A stretch of DNA of 64,000 bases from Nephrocerus scutellatus (Eukaryota > Arthropoda > Insecta > Diptera > Pipunculidae), in NCBI GenBank assembly GCA_947095585.1, contig OX352762.1, positions 114,048,930-114,112,929 of the forward strand. Direction: 5' to 3'. Position 1 is the stretch's first letter; each line of letters begins with the position of its first letter. The notes beneath the pieces were generated by a model. That model saw only the letters and a list, made by a program, of their open reading frames with translations. It was not told where the DNA came from and did not search any database. Made by a program: the position numbers and the translations under genes. Shown here piece by piece: positions 26,427-37,415 of the stretch.

Positions 26427-26799
26427 CAGTTAGATTTTATTATGCAAATTTATAAAACCAGTCAAGATATGTTAGGTTCATGAACTTAACAATAACATTG
26501 AGCTTCGGGTGTAGAAGACAGTATAGTCATATCAATAATTATATACTAATATTATGTAGAGGTAAAATTTGTTTATATGTAGGAGGTAATCTTCAAAACT
26601 ACTGCAACGATTTTGATCAGGTTACACCACTGTACAGCGTTTTTTACTCCTGCAGTTATAGGCTACAGATTTGGGTTAGTGGATGGATGGGTTAAGGGGT
26701 AAGTTGGTGTGGTTCAGTGACAACACTTTTTATAAAAAATTGGAAGTAATCGAGCCCCAGCGCCGAGGGTCTCCCATATACATTTTTTAAAATAAACTC
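26427..26799. other. LINE L resumption, then unassigned sequence with a repeat-D scrap
   Basis: NQLDFI coding sequence resumes at 26427. Nothing is identifiable at 26480-26735. At 26735-26795, TTTTATAAAAAATTGGAAG and GCCGAGGGTCTCCCATATA form a single diverged unit of dispersed repeat D. Confidence 0.5.
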
Positions 26800-28205
26800 G
26801 CAAAAAATCTCTCTACCGGTCCCGATTTGGCGCCGATGTCATTCAGTTTTGCATCCCTAAAATATGTGCGTCCTAGTCTAGGGCATCCTTCCAGAGTAAG
26901 CTTGGCCGGCATCGCTGACGTGTTCCATAAATCCTACCGCAAAGGACTTTCCTAGCAGGAACCTTTACGCAAATGCCAGCTAGGTGTCCTTCCCACCGGA
27001 GCCTTCCAAGCTTAATTCTCTTCACGATGTCGAGATCGCGGTAACTCTCATCATAATGGAGTCTCCGGAATCGTTCTTACTCACATATACGGGGCCACCA
27101 ACTTTCCATAAGACTTTTCTCTTGAAGGTGGCTAAGAGGTCAGAATGCTTTTTGCTAAGTCTCGGATCGATATGTAAGTACTAGTATGACCATTATCTTA
27201 CATACCAGCAGCTTGGATGGTATGGTTAAATTCCTGGAGTTGAACAGTCTTGACAGACTAAAGTAGGTTTTGTTGACTTTTAGCAATCGTGCGCGTATAT
27301 CTGGTTCCATTATATTATCGGCTGCTACACTTCACCCGAGATAGTTAAAGGATTGCTCTATTTCAAATTCACGCTTCACTATTTTAATTGAGGGACCAAT
27401 TTTGGATCTTCTACTCGCGGACGTGGCCACAATGTACTTTTTTTTGCTCTCAGCCCTCTCTCTGCACCCCGCTCGATATGGACTAAAGCTTCCTGTACAG
27501 ATATTGGATTTCTTCCAACGATGTCAACGTCGTCTGCGTAAGCCTGTATCTGAATGGACTTTTAGAGGATTTTTCCTCTCGCCGTTACGTCAGACGATCA
27601 CTTTCTCCAACTTCAGTCATTGGTTGAGCCTCCAATTCCTCAGTTAGCTGGCCATTTATCAACTCATGAAAGCACTCTTCCCATCGCTCTAAGATGCCTT
27701 TGATATCGGCGAACAGATTACCCTCTTTATCTTTGCAGTATGTGCAACGCGGTGTATATTGCGTCATACCGCGGACTCTTTGGTAGAACTTCCGCGCCTG
27801 GTGCGGTCCTTGCTCTCTCTACTGTTCTAGTTCACGGACAAGATTCTTATCCCAGGCTGCTTTTTTTGCCGGTAATCTGTTTTTTCATATCTTCTGAGTT
27901 CTTTATATTAATTTTCGCGTGCCCGCGTTCTATGAGATTGTTGCACTGCTCGGTACACAACCTTTTTACGTTCAGTCGCTAGCTTACATTCGTCATCGAA
28001 CCAGTCGTTCCGATCTTTACGACTACTGCCTGAGATGGAGTCAGCAGTACTAATGACAGTATTCTGAGGGCATGTCCATTTCTCTTATACGCCCCACATC
28101 TCAGACCCAGGACTTACTCTCTTGACCGTAGCTGCTTCTGGTATCTTCATTGCGAAGTGCAGCCGTGTTGACTCGAATCTGATTTGCGGATGCAGTCTTT
28201 CGTGA
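26800..28205 (-). mobile_element. LINE family A copy, degenerate
   Basis: Collinear with the copy at 8862-10035. The 3' side carries TCTCTACCGGTCCCGATTT and the GTTCCATAAATCCTACCGCA block (26920-26945). A segment absent from the 8862 copy (27180-27600) is retained here. The linker TPRCTYCKDKEGNLF is at about 27725-27750 (minus), and near 27990-28060 are AACCAGTCGTTCCGATCTTT and the GACTACTGCC block shared with 100-180. Several stops; no functional ORF. It sits between the inverted copies 25721-26426 and 28610-29365. Confidence 0.85.
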
Positions 28206-28609
28206 TGATGCAATTGAAATGAAAATAATCGGCGGCCTCCACGTGGATATTTGATGGCACTTCCGCCAGTCAGAGATAGTTACACCCACCTGCAGTTCTG
28301 ATGCTTTCTGTGTTATTTCCACTATCTGCTGATGGCTGACCGCCCCCCAATGTAAATGGTGTTTTAAAACTCCTGACATTTTTCTTAAGCTAAAAATCTG
28401 ATCAGTCGTCTAACTCGAGGCTGTGGTTTGACTGAGAGCAAATCTTATTCGTCTCCACGTTATTCGTTGCACTGTTACTGCAGGCACATGCTGCTACATA
28501 TTATGATATCCCCTCAACTATGCTAAACGTTTCGAAAGTTTCCCAATTCTTATGCGTAGGATATGCTAATATCGTCTGATATGATTTCCTCCACTCCAAT
28601 ATCCCACTA
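28206..28609. other. Unassigned spacer
   Basis: Nothing identifiable. The last part, before 28610, may continue LINE L sequence in minus orientation (NQLDFIMQIQ frame across 28612-28645). Confidence 0.4.
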
Positions 28610-29365
28610 TTGAATTTGCATAATAAAATCTAACTGGTTTACATCCCTATAGCGAATTAAACTCGATGCATAACAAACTCTCATACTATTGGCGATGCAA
28701 ATTTTAAGTCCAACCTTTCTCTCCTTATAATTCTGAAAACAAAAGTCACAATTAACTGTACATAGATCTTAAAAATCCATTTACGATTTACGAGCATATA
28801 GACAACACCAATGTGGGCAGGACAAGCCATGTTCGTTTCTAAGCCGCCTGCAAAATTTCAAAAAACATTGCATGACACGTACGAGAAGATGCTATCCAAG
28901 TTTCCAAATCACGTTTTATTGTTCGTTTCGCACTGAGATAAATTCGGGTGTTGTTAGAAGATATCACCTCATAAATTGTTTTATTCATACAGACGCATAG
29001 ACTGCCGAACTGATGATGAGGTACTTTGCTTCAATATTAGACAGAACAGAAAGACGGTTGCGAAACACATTAGCGGTTATCTATAAAAGCTAAAGCTGGA
29101 TAAGCCGTCATTGTCATTAGCACGCACTCTCTATATCTTTCCCTTCCGCTCTCTGTAACACAAAAAGCGCCTATTGTGCCGATGTGTGCCACGTGGTAAA
29201 AACCTCATTTGCAATTGGGACCCAAATGTCGAAAATTAAAAATTGGAATTTTGCATTCAAGTTGAAAATCATCACTACATAATTACATAGCATAGACTTA
29301 TATTCTGTAATGAGTTCCTTCAAAGGTAAGTGGAGTCTCATCAAACAATGTGAAGTCCATATCCA
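28610..29365 (-). repeat. Copy 2 of the inverted pair (unknown class)
   Basis: The reverse complement matches 25724-26452 along its length. At its inner end it keeps AGGGATGTAAACCAGTTAG, which is the LINE L frame RDVNQLDFI and resembles the left flank of copy 1. The outer end (past 29365) does not continue as LINE L. The arrangement may be a second insertion into another LINE L copy, or an inverted segmental duplication that carried flanking DNA. Confidence 0.6.
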
Positions 29366-30289
29366 ACAGTTCACACCAGTGCACCTAATAAATGATTTAC
29401 TTGTTGAGTTTGTTAATTGACAGAAATACTTATAAAAATTTCTTATGTTATCCATACATTAGTAAGGCCATGCATGACATTGAGTTGCTGTTGTTGCTAT
29501 GACTCGATGAATCAATACCTTCCATCTCTTGAAATTAAAAATATCCGATTCAAAACCTTGATTCGAATTAGATTCTAAGTAAATTTTAAATCAAAACCAT
29601 TCCACCGATGAGTATACAACTGCCTGTGTTCTTTTGAGCTTAAATGACAAAAAATACAGTACTCAGTCTAGATGCTAAAGGACACTACTGCAACTTCTGT
29701 ACGCGACATTTGTTCCTTGGATTATTTCTTCCTCCGATAACGTCTATTAATAGGAAAACATCATCCCGAATGCGGAATCATTAATTAAATGTGTACGCAG
29801 ACACTTTTCATGTCAATGCCAATAACAGAAACGGTGGCGTGGAGAACTTTCGCTATGACTGTCCTTCTTCTTGGTATTTTGTGCTGCAAACAGACAAAAC
29901 AAATAATTTGAAAATAAATACCTCTATAAAAAGACACAAACGAACTGAAAGGATATTCAAGAAATGTTCACCTTCTTCACTGAGAAAATAGCTCTTAAGC
30001 CAATAAATTTTAAACAGCACAATTTGCACTGTGGGCAAGGGGTGAGAAGACTTGTCTTAAATTTTATATTTATGAGGGAGATCGTGTTACTAATCGAAGA
30101 TCACATCAGAACATGGTGTGAACCATGTCACATCCTTTTGCTTTTAAAAGCCATAGAGGCTAAAGCAAGCTGGCTACGTCAAAGGTTTTTTAAACTAACT
30201 TATTTAGTTCGCTTCCTGCTCTTGGCTTGGACTCCCCACTCCTTGTGCAATAGCCTCTTAATAATCTGTATTTTTCTCAGCTATTTTTT
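29366..30289. other. No recognisable gene
   Basis: AT-rich sequence; short open stretches (29791-29991, start of 29964-30434) show no motif until the LOA-like fragment begins. Confidence 0.5.
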
Positions 30290-31080
30290 CTTGGAAAACT
30301 CAACACGTGACCAAATTTACACAGCTGTTGTACGCCCAATTCTTACATTTGCAATACTAGTCTGGTGGCCAGCGATAAGCAAAAAATACACAGCTTACAT
30401 TATAGGGGCCTCAGTGTCATATCCGATGCTTTAAACGCCATCTTACATCTACTTCCCCCTAATATGTTTATCAAATAAGTCACGAAGTACAGTGCACTTC
30501 GGCTCAGAAAGTCTATGTGGTTTGCCACCAAATTGTACGGGCACAGCTAGTACAACGAGATATGATACCATCTTCTTGTGACCACTGTTCCCCCAAACTG
30601 AGTTTCAATTCCAACTTTGTTGTCGAGTTTCCATCTAGAGGAAATTGAAAGGACGGGGAAGTAGCTATTTGGCGTCATAATTTACACTGAAGCATCCAAA
30701 ATAAAGATGGAGTCGGTGCAATCGGTACTTCACAGATCAATCTAATCTGTCCAACTCATACAGGCTTCGTGACTTGGCTAGTATATTTAAGGTATAAGAG
30801 ATTTGAGCGACAAAACGGACTTGAAGGGTCATAAGACATAGTACCGCACAAATCGAGAGGATTGGCATATGTGCAGACAGTCAATCCATAATAAAAGTCA
30901 TTTATCCAAAGGTTATTATAAAACCGTGCCAATAACAACTAGCTTCAATAACCCACATCCTGGACATAATCATTATAGAGCTACCAGGGCACAAAAACAT
31001 AAAAGGTAATTAGAAAATGCACAAATTAGCAGAGAAGAGCGTTACTCTGGATAATGCCTCTAGGGAAAGAATGAGCTCTC
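30290..31080 (+). mobile_element. LOA-like LINE, thumb and RNase H region, degenerate
   Basis: The frame at 30300-30380 reads RDQIYTAVVRPILTFAILVWWPA, the post-RT block of LOA/R1-type elements. RNase H follows in pieces: IIYTEASK at about 30680 (in place of YTDGSK, so the first catalytic Asp is lost), ICADSQSIIKVIYP at about 30865-30905, and IIELPGHKNIKGN at about 30968-31010 (the WVPGH..GN block), then KMHKLAEKS. Three of four RNase H landmarks are thus in order on one strand, with stops between them. Confidence 0.75.
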
Positions 31081-31599
31081 CAATGAGTTCAATCAAGAAA
31101 CTAATGATAAAACAACTCTCATTTACTGTCTTTAAAAAAAATTTTATCACTAGAATGGTCCAGACTTCGCATTCTAAAAATACCATACAGAATCAATGAA
31201 CTGATCTACTACTTGAACGCTACAATTTGGATTTATAATGGTAGAATTATGATTAAGTCTGCGAAATCACGAATCGTCGGCATATCCCTTATCGAGCAAC
31301 TGATTTTAAATCGTAATCAAAAGAAGTCGGTTCAAGTTTAGGATTGGATGTCTGGTGGTGGAAGTATGCAACTTTTTTACAAAATAGAGATAGAACCTTT
31401 GTGCATTCATACAGTAATTTTCCTGTCCGTTCACCTCTGTCCGTCTGTATATTATCCATGTTATATTTACTTGTGTCTATGTATCTACCTTTTCGACCTT
31501 AAGACGAATTGTTTGTCTGTCTTAATTCTGTGTTAGTTTTTTGTTTCGCAGCCACTGTACAATATCAATGCCTGTGCTCAGTGATAACTTTACTCAATT
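31081..31599. other. No recognisable gene
   Basis: AT-rich; open stretch 31348-31536 has no motif. Confidence 0.45.
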
Positions 31600-31655
31600 C
31601 CTTCTCTAAGCCCATACACATGTTTAGGCTTAGAGAAGGTGCATTTAAATCCTAA
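31600..31655 (+). other. Perfect 13-bp hairpin followed by CTAA|T
   Basis: CCTTCTCTAAGCC (31600-31612) pairs exactly with GGCTTAGAGAAGG (31627-31639) across a 14-nt loop. Thirteen bases later stands CTAA followed by T (31652-31656). The layout resembles a Helitron 3' terminus (hairpin, short spacer, CTRR, T), but the stem is not GC-rich and no 5' end or Rep/helicase was found. Confidence 0.35.
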
Positions 31656-32716
31656 TGATTGAAAATGGCTCAACATAGGTTTAGATGTGCACGAATACAG
31701 TTCGATATAATGGAGAATATGGAGATGGGTTGTTTAGATCTAACCAATCTGTTCGGTTAAGGTACAATAAGTTGCTTTTTGGTGAGCGAGCACAGTTTGG
31801 TAGCTGGTGCCTGACATTAGCCCCTGAAAAATTCAATTAAAATCAAATTAACTTTATACTCAGTGGCATACATTGATGTAGATACATCGCTTCTGTGTTA
31901 GTGCGTTACAGAAACAACTCTGGTCGCTTTTAACACAGCATATACGTGCTCCGAATAGGTTTAGCTTCAGTCAAATTTAACTTTATCTGGGCATTAGGAA
32001 ATATGTTGACTGTTCTACATATATACAAGTATGAGTATTAACGTAGTACATACAAATGAATTTAATTTTAAAGTTTTGATGTCCTGGGAGTGACATTTTA
32101 GCATGATACACTGTTCAACAGTTATTATGATATCATTTTCTTTGATATGAAAAGGTAAGACACGTCAGAAGCAATCCCGCTCCTAAATGAAAACATTGTT
32201 TTTCGGTTTTGGCCTAAAACCATTTGGTTTATGTTATCAAATTCATTTGGAAAATTATGCTCTACTCACATTATTGCTGATGACAACCTACTTGAATTTG
32301 ATGTGACAGTTTGTGAAAATCCTGGTAGCAAGAATAGCTTTAGGGGATATCTGTTCCCCTTTGATCTGATGATGTTATATGATTATTCCTTGCTATCCTT
32401 TCCAAATATTTTTCTTCGTAACAACTGTAGCAATTTAGAATTGATGAATTTTCAACTACCGGTTTTCCAGCTGGGAATCAAGTTAGCCAAAAAAGTCATT
32501 CTTGGAAGGATTGCTTAATCCTCGCACACATGTCATCCTTCGTTCCTTTATTTCGCTTATGGGATCCCAATGTCAGCATAACTATCTCACTCGTAATCTC
32601 ACTGTTGTTTAGTGTCTGGAATTGTAATTTCCCACACACAGCGACAAAAATTCTTGAGCTTGGCTAAAAGTTGTAAGTAATTGTTGTAATCACCGAAGTC
32701 TTGGATCTGGTGACAT
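31656..32716. other. No recognisable gene
   Basis: AT-rich; the 95-codon open stretch at 32231-32518 (plus) has no recognisable motif. Confidence 0.45.
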
Positions 32717-32845
32717 GTAATAAAGTCCAATGCAATAAACTCAAAATTTTTGTTTTAGACTTGTTTGCTTTTCAAAAAGTGCAATAAAGTCCTCTTCTTA
32801 ATCGGACATTAATGCATTTTTGAAAGTGCAATAAAGTCTTCGGAC
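32717..32845 (+). repeat. Short tandem repeat with AATAAAGTC core
   Basis: AAAGTGCAATAAAGTC occurs exactly at 32776-32791 and 32823-32838, each followed by a CGGACAT..AATGCA or CGGACATAATTGCA stretch. A partial unit, GTAATAAAGTCCAATGCA, stands at 32717-32734. The unit length is 47 bp between the two full copies. Confidence 0.65.
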
Positions 32846-33264
32846 ATAATTGCATTCAACTATTTAATAGGAGCTGTGCACCAGAACAATGAGATCACAG
32901 TCGGTGACAAAACCATTATGGTAACACTAAAAGATAATTCCTCCAAGGAGGGGTATTGTCTCCCCTTTTGTGAAGCATCCTCCAGCAACTTACTGAAGCG
33001 ACTTGTGCACAAAGCTACGCTGATGACATAGTCATTGTGGGAAGAGGAAGTGCCATGTGACATAGTCCAAAACGGATTAACCATCACGAGCAGATGGTGC
33101 CATGAGGTGGGACTTAGGGTAAACCCAAATAAGACCACACTAGTTCTCTTCACCAATAGAAGGAAGAAATTACCCTTAATGGACAAGAAATTACTATCAG
33201 AAAAGAGGTCAAGTACCTTGGACTGGTATTTGATAGTAGACGGATTTTTTTATAATGTACACAC

Positions 33265-33540
33265 ACCCACTCACCTTTAGCACAGCGCGGGTGTTAGGAA
33301 ATTAGAGAGAGGAAAATATGAGATGTATATTCAAGTGTGTCTTAAATGACTGCAGGTTATACAAATCCGGAAACATAGTGTCCGGCAATTCATTCCAAAT
33401 AATTATTGTGCGGCTAAAGAAGGAACCCCTGAATTAGTTAGTACGTGCGAAGATAGGCCGTATAGTAGACCCATGGGCTCGAGTTGGGGCACGGTTCCAG
33501 GATGGACAAATTAAACCTGGATATTTCTGTTGAATATTTG
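33265..33540 (-). mobile_element. LINE family L 3'-region fragment nested in the LOA-like element
   Basis: TTAGCACAGCGCGGGTGTTAG at 33278 resembles the start of the family L copy at 47628 (TTGGCACAGCGTTGGTGTAAG). Further in, ATTCCAAATAATTATTGTGCGG, AAGAAGGAACCCCTGAA and GTACGTGCGAAGATAGGC match the order of blocks at 47700-47770 (ATTCCAAAAACATGTTGTACGG and so on). The LOA reading frame is broken on the left and resumes on the right. Confidence 0.6.
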
Positions 33541-34289
33541 CTATGGAACAAACACACAGTAATTTAAAAATCAAAAAGAGCTCTTATGACAAGAAAATCT
33601 GGAGGAGTTAGTCCTCCCAGAATCATGCAATGAATGTACACCATGATAGTTATTCCAATAATTACCTATGGATCAGTGACATTGGCGAATAGGACCAAGC
33701 TAAGCACCGCGAAAAGGGAGCTGGAAAAATTGCAGGGAAAGAGGAATAGTGAATTCACTTGCAAAGCAGATTCCTTTAGCAAGCACGCCTTTTGATAACA
33801 TGGTGCAAAAGCTTGAATTCAAGAAGAAATTTGATATCATAATAAGCACCAAGAAAAAATTCAGATCTGAATCTGAGTACCAGATATATCCGGGAGCCAT
33901 AAAGTGGTATACGAACGGATCAAAAAAGCAGAAGGCAAGAGTGCAGGAGTCTATGGGCCTCGAACCAAGTACTTTGAAGCAATTGGGCAGTACCCAAACA
34001 TATTTTAGGCAGAAGTACAAGTATATGAAGTATATGTGGCCACTTTAACCTGGAAGGGAACTACGTGAGTTAGGAAATAGCCATTATTTCACACAGCCAA
34101 GCCACGTTAAGAACCCTGGCTGCATTCCACATCAAGTCAAGACTGACGAAGGAGTGCCAACCGATGCTTAACAGACATGGACAATGAAGCAGCGGATAGA
34201 TTCGCGAATAAAGGAGTAGAAACTCCATTAGTTGGGCCAGAACAATTCTGCGCTATATGTTAAGAGATATGCAGAATATATAGGTCCAC

Positions 34290-34306
34290 CGGTTCCGTAA
34301 TATGGT
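34290..34306. repeat. Left 17-bp target-site duplication
   Basis: CGGTTCCGTAATATGGT here is repeated exactly at 34853-34869, at the two edges of the insertion 34307-34852. Confidence 0.8.
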
Positions 34307-34852
34307 CCCCGAGGGGTCCGCTGTATCTTACTGTCTGTTAATTAAGTTTGATACTTGGTAAAACTCGGTAGATTAAAGGGGCATGGGGCTAGTGCTAACG
34401 AATGTCAAGCACGGGCACTTTTTTGTATGAAGCGCCCCTACCGTACAACTGCAGGCGGTAGTGCCTGGGATAGTTTCTATCCCGGGCGGTCTAGGATATA
34501 AGTGGTGGTATTCTAGTGGCAAATGATGGGGTTCGCGGTTCCGGACGAAGGTGCTGACAGGGTCTGCTTTGCAATCGTCCAGGCACTCATTCCGAAAGAG
34601 CTGAGTCCCTTGATGTCAGACCTCACCAAGGTCGCGTTGGTACTACGGAGGTTGGCTTTACCCGCAGATAAGGTTGATCTCTTCGGAGGTTAGCTGAGTC
34701 TGGGCCAACCTTTGGTTGAGGACCAATTTTGTTCTGGCCTTGGCCTACGTAGTACTCTCGTAGAGAGCACCGCTAAGTTTAGTACTTATTCTCATGAGTA
34801 TGCTTATGGGCGCAAGCTAGGCAAGCACGGGGCTTACGCTCCAACTCTCCAA
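34307..34852 (-). mobile_element. 546-bp retroposed insertion nested in the LOA-like element
   Basis: It is bounded by exact 17-bp direct repeats and splits a reading frame that continues on the far side. On the minus strand it contains ACCAACGCGACCTTGGTGAG, GACATCAAGGGACTCAGC and GAATGAGTGCCT, all of which recur in order on the plus strand at 38878-38950. So it belongs to a dispersed family with at least two copies here. It starts CCCCGAGGGG on the plus strand. No poly(A) adjoins either repeat and no ORF is recognisable; a SINE or a truncated LINE end are both possible. Confidence 0.7.
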
Positions 34853-34869
34853 CGGTTCCGTAATATGGT
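34853..34869. repeat. Right 17-bp target-site duplication
   Basis: Exact copy of 34290-34306; it is followed by an A-run that belongs to the resumed LOA-like coding sequence. Confidence 0.8.
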
Positions 34870-35240
34870 AAAAAAAATCCCCCAGCCTTACGGCAAGCAA
34901 AAGAAATGTTGGGGAACTATAACTCAAAGAGGTCTGGCTCGATTTTGGGACCATGCAGAAGTATCGTAAGAACCATTACGGGGTTCCTAACAGGTCATTC
35001 CAGACTAAAATGGCACCTAAAGAAATTGACGGCAGCTGCAGCTTTGTAGAGTAGCGGAGGAGACCCCGCAACACCTTCTTAACTAATGCGGAGCAACGAT
35101 CAGACAGAGAAGAGACCGTATGGGAACCTACGAAATCTCGAAGTCTGTGCGACATTCACTGAACCCACTCCATATAATTAAGTTTCTAAGAGCCATTGTT
35201 ATGGAAGGGGTTCTGTAGAGATTGGCATAAACTGTCCCTA

Positions 35241-35989
35241 AAGCACTAGTCCACATGTGATCCACATCATCATCGTCATCATTTAATAGGAAAGATTAGA
35301 TTTAGAATAAAAGATGAAACACATATTTTTTGTTTGGAGGTTCTTGCATTTAAGAGTTGGGATCTATTGCAGTTTTGAAATGCACCAAAGTCCAAAACTT
35401 TCCTACATATCACCTCGAATCCGTATGTACAAAAACGACGATTATTTCAGACCTTTTATTAGATTCCTAAATTTTAAGAGTTGGTTGGGCTTGACTTTAT
35501 GTTACCAGCTGTTGCAAATTACTCTTTTTCGTCTCTTATATTGGTTGAGAGCGCTGATTGCGGTCTGGACTAAATCCAAAATTAATAGCGGTCCGAGTCG
35601 TGTCTCCTTAGCTAGTCTTTGGATTGTTAATGGTCGATCTTCGCAAAAGTAAGGAAATACGTGAAGATGGGCTGCATAGACTGGCACAAGATATTTATTT
35701 TTTTTCCTTGTTTTCGCCGAGCTTCAGGTGCTGCCAAGCATGGACTTGGAAATATTGCGACAGAACAGGTAAAGAAAGGGTTGGTGTGGAAAGGTTACAC
35801 CCGAGTACTTACAAACACACTAGAGTACTGTGCTCACAAGCCAACATTGTTGGTTCTACATCTTGATTAGGTCGTACATCATCTTAACCGTTCATGTGAA
35901 TACAAAAGTATACGGCAACTGTATATCACATGTTCAGCTTCGTATCATGTATACCTATTTGGAATCTAGATGATCAGTGCGATAAAAAA
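35241..35989. other. No recognisable gene
   Basis: Contains CATCATCATCGTCATCATT at 35264-35282 and overlapping open stretches between 35314 and 35870 with no recognisable motif. Confidence 0.45.
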
Positions 35990-36080
35990 AATCGTGCAAT
36001 GTTTGGGAGCACTAAGAATCGAACCCGGTGCCCTCCTAATGGAAGTATACTGTGCTAACCAATGCACCACTAATACTTGA
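35990..36080 (-). mobile_element. tRNA-derived SINE head or tRNA pseudogene
   Basis: On the minus strand there is GTGGTGCATTGGTTAGCAC, an A-box-like sequence with a 4-bp D stem (GTGC/GCAC), and about 30 nt later GGGTTCGATTC, a B box. The anticodon and T stems do not pair well, so it is not a functional tRNA. No clear 3' end is seen. Confidence 0.6.
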
Positions 36081-36984
36081 GGAAGTTATAGAATTACCAT
36101 TCTTCGAATTCTTAAATTTTCGTATCCATTCAAAACTTAACCTTATTCAGCACTTAAACTCAGCATAAAAAATGACAATAATAATTAAAATAGGTTATTC
36201 GTTTTTGCAGAATATAAAATTTTAAATATGCGCGTGTTAATGTCTCACATAAAATTGTTTATTTTTGTAAAAAAAAATAGAGTAGTTCCATGATACTATT
36301 AAGGGATATATCATTAATTGCACAAAACAAACACAAAACAACTTTATTATGAAAAAATTTACTACAATTAATAAAGAACACGACAAGACAAAAAAAACTG
36401 TATACAAGGCTTTTATTCAAGCCTTATTAATTACCTCTTATAACGACTGCAGAATGGGCCTTTTTTTGTCATCATTAACATTTTTTCAGCCAAATTAAGA
36501 TTAATAGACTTTTGCATGAGTTAATAAGTTAACGTTATATAAAGTTAATTAATTGAACAGTACAACTGTTGTAGACAATTTATCGTGTGACAAATCATGC
36601 TGGTGGGAGAAGCTGGATTTCCCCTTTGAATATATTATGTTACCAATAATGATTACGCTATCTGTCTGCTATTTGATGAATCACAGATTTGTATAATCCT
36701 TGATTATAAAAATGAATTCAGAAATCAGTCATCGGCGTGCACATCATTCTACCCTGTTGAATATAACAGAATTCCTCTGCGAATTACAATAATGCATCGA
36801 TTAGTTTGATTGATTATCCTTCTCATTCAGCGTGTGGCTGTTTCTTAGCGATAAATCGAAAAGTCATTTTAGCAACATTTTCTCGATGGCATGGTGGATG
36901 GGAAAAAATCATGTGTGGCATCCCAATTATTTAAAATGAGAAAGAATATTAGTTGTTATAACCAAGTATATAAGAATATTAGGT
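36081..36984. other. No recognisable gene
   Basis: Very AT-rich; nothing identifiable. Confidence 0.5.
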
Positions 36985-37190
36985 AGGTACAATGGTGGTC
37001 CTCGCCGCTGTAGCGAGGGCTTCAAATAGCACCTGAGTGCGCCGTTTTAACTACAGACCTCGGGAGCCCTAATGAAGTGATAGGTAATTGGGTTGATTAT
37101 ATCCAACCTGTAGCATTCAGGTACGAAATCAGATCGATGATGCCGTGTACTCCGAAAGCTCCTTCAGGGCACGAATTTTGGTCGCAAATG
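36985..37190 (-). mobile_element. Fragment shared with 55455-55660, probably LOA-like 3' end
   Basis: Blocks TAGCGAGGGCTTCAAATAGC, GCATTCAGGTACGAAATCAG and CACTCCGAAAGCTCCTTCAG-like sequences occur in the same order at 55490-55650 (TAGCGAGGGCCTGAAATAGC, GCATTCAAGTATGAGATCGG, CACTCCGAAAGCTCACTCAG). The latter lies directly 3' of a minus-strand LOA-like fragment, hence the assignment. Confidence 0.5.
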
Positions 37191-37415
37191 TCCAAAATTC
37201 ACCTGAACGTGAGATGTCAGTTCGTATACGTACGAGGTGTATAGCGTACAATTTTAATGTGGTGTGATGTTTTTGCTTTCTCTTCTTTAGTGTAATTTTA
37301 ATGATAGATTTTAGTAAAAGATCCTAGTACAAATTCTGAATCGGTTTAATTTTGTCTCATGTAGACGAGAACTCGCCTACTCAAAACTAGGTGACATGTG
37401 AGAAAGTCTCATCAA

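Larger units (their letters stand above)
32870..35240 (+). mobile_element. LOA-like LINE, RT to 3' region, carrying two nested insertions
   Basis: RT remnants: an SYADDIVIVGRGSA frame at about 33010-33050 (intact YADD), WCHEVGLRVNPNKTTLVLFT (33090-33155), EVKYLGLVFDS (33200-33235). A LINE L scrap interrupts here (33265-33540). The element resumes at about 33545 with ALMTRKSGG and MYTMIVIPIITYGSV (33640-33680), then RNase H with IKWYTNGSK (33900-33930; Asp changed to Asn) and NEAADRFANKGVETPLVGPE (34180-34240). A second insertion at 34307-34852 separates that from the C-terminal ILR/LRQAK..LGNYN and LTGHSRLKWHLKKL region (34860-35030) and a cysteine/histidine stretch near 35060. It is inactive. 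Confidence 0.75.

Noticed and set aside
34855..34880. A-run after the right 17-bp duplication, considered as the tail of the nested insert
   Set aside because: The A-run is on the far side of the duplication and is read through by the resumed LOA-like frame, so it belongs to the host element.
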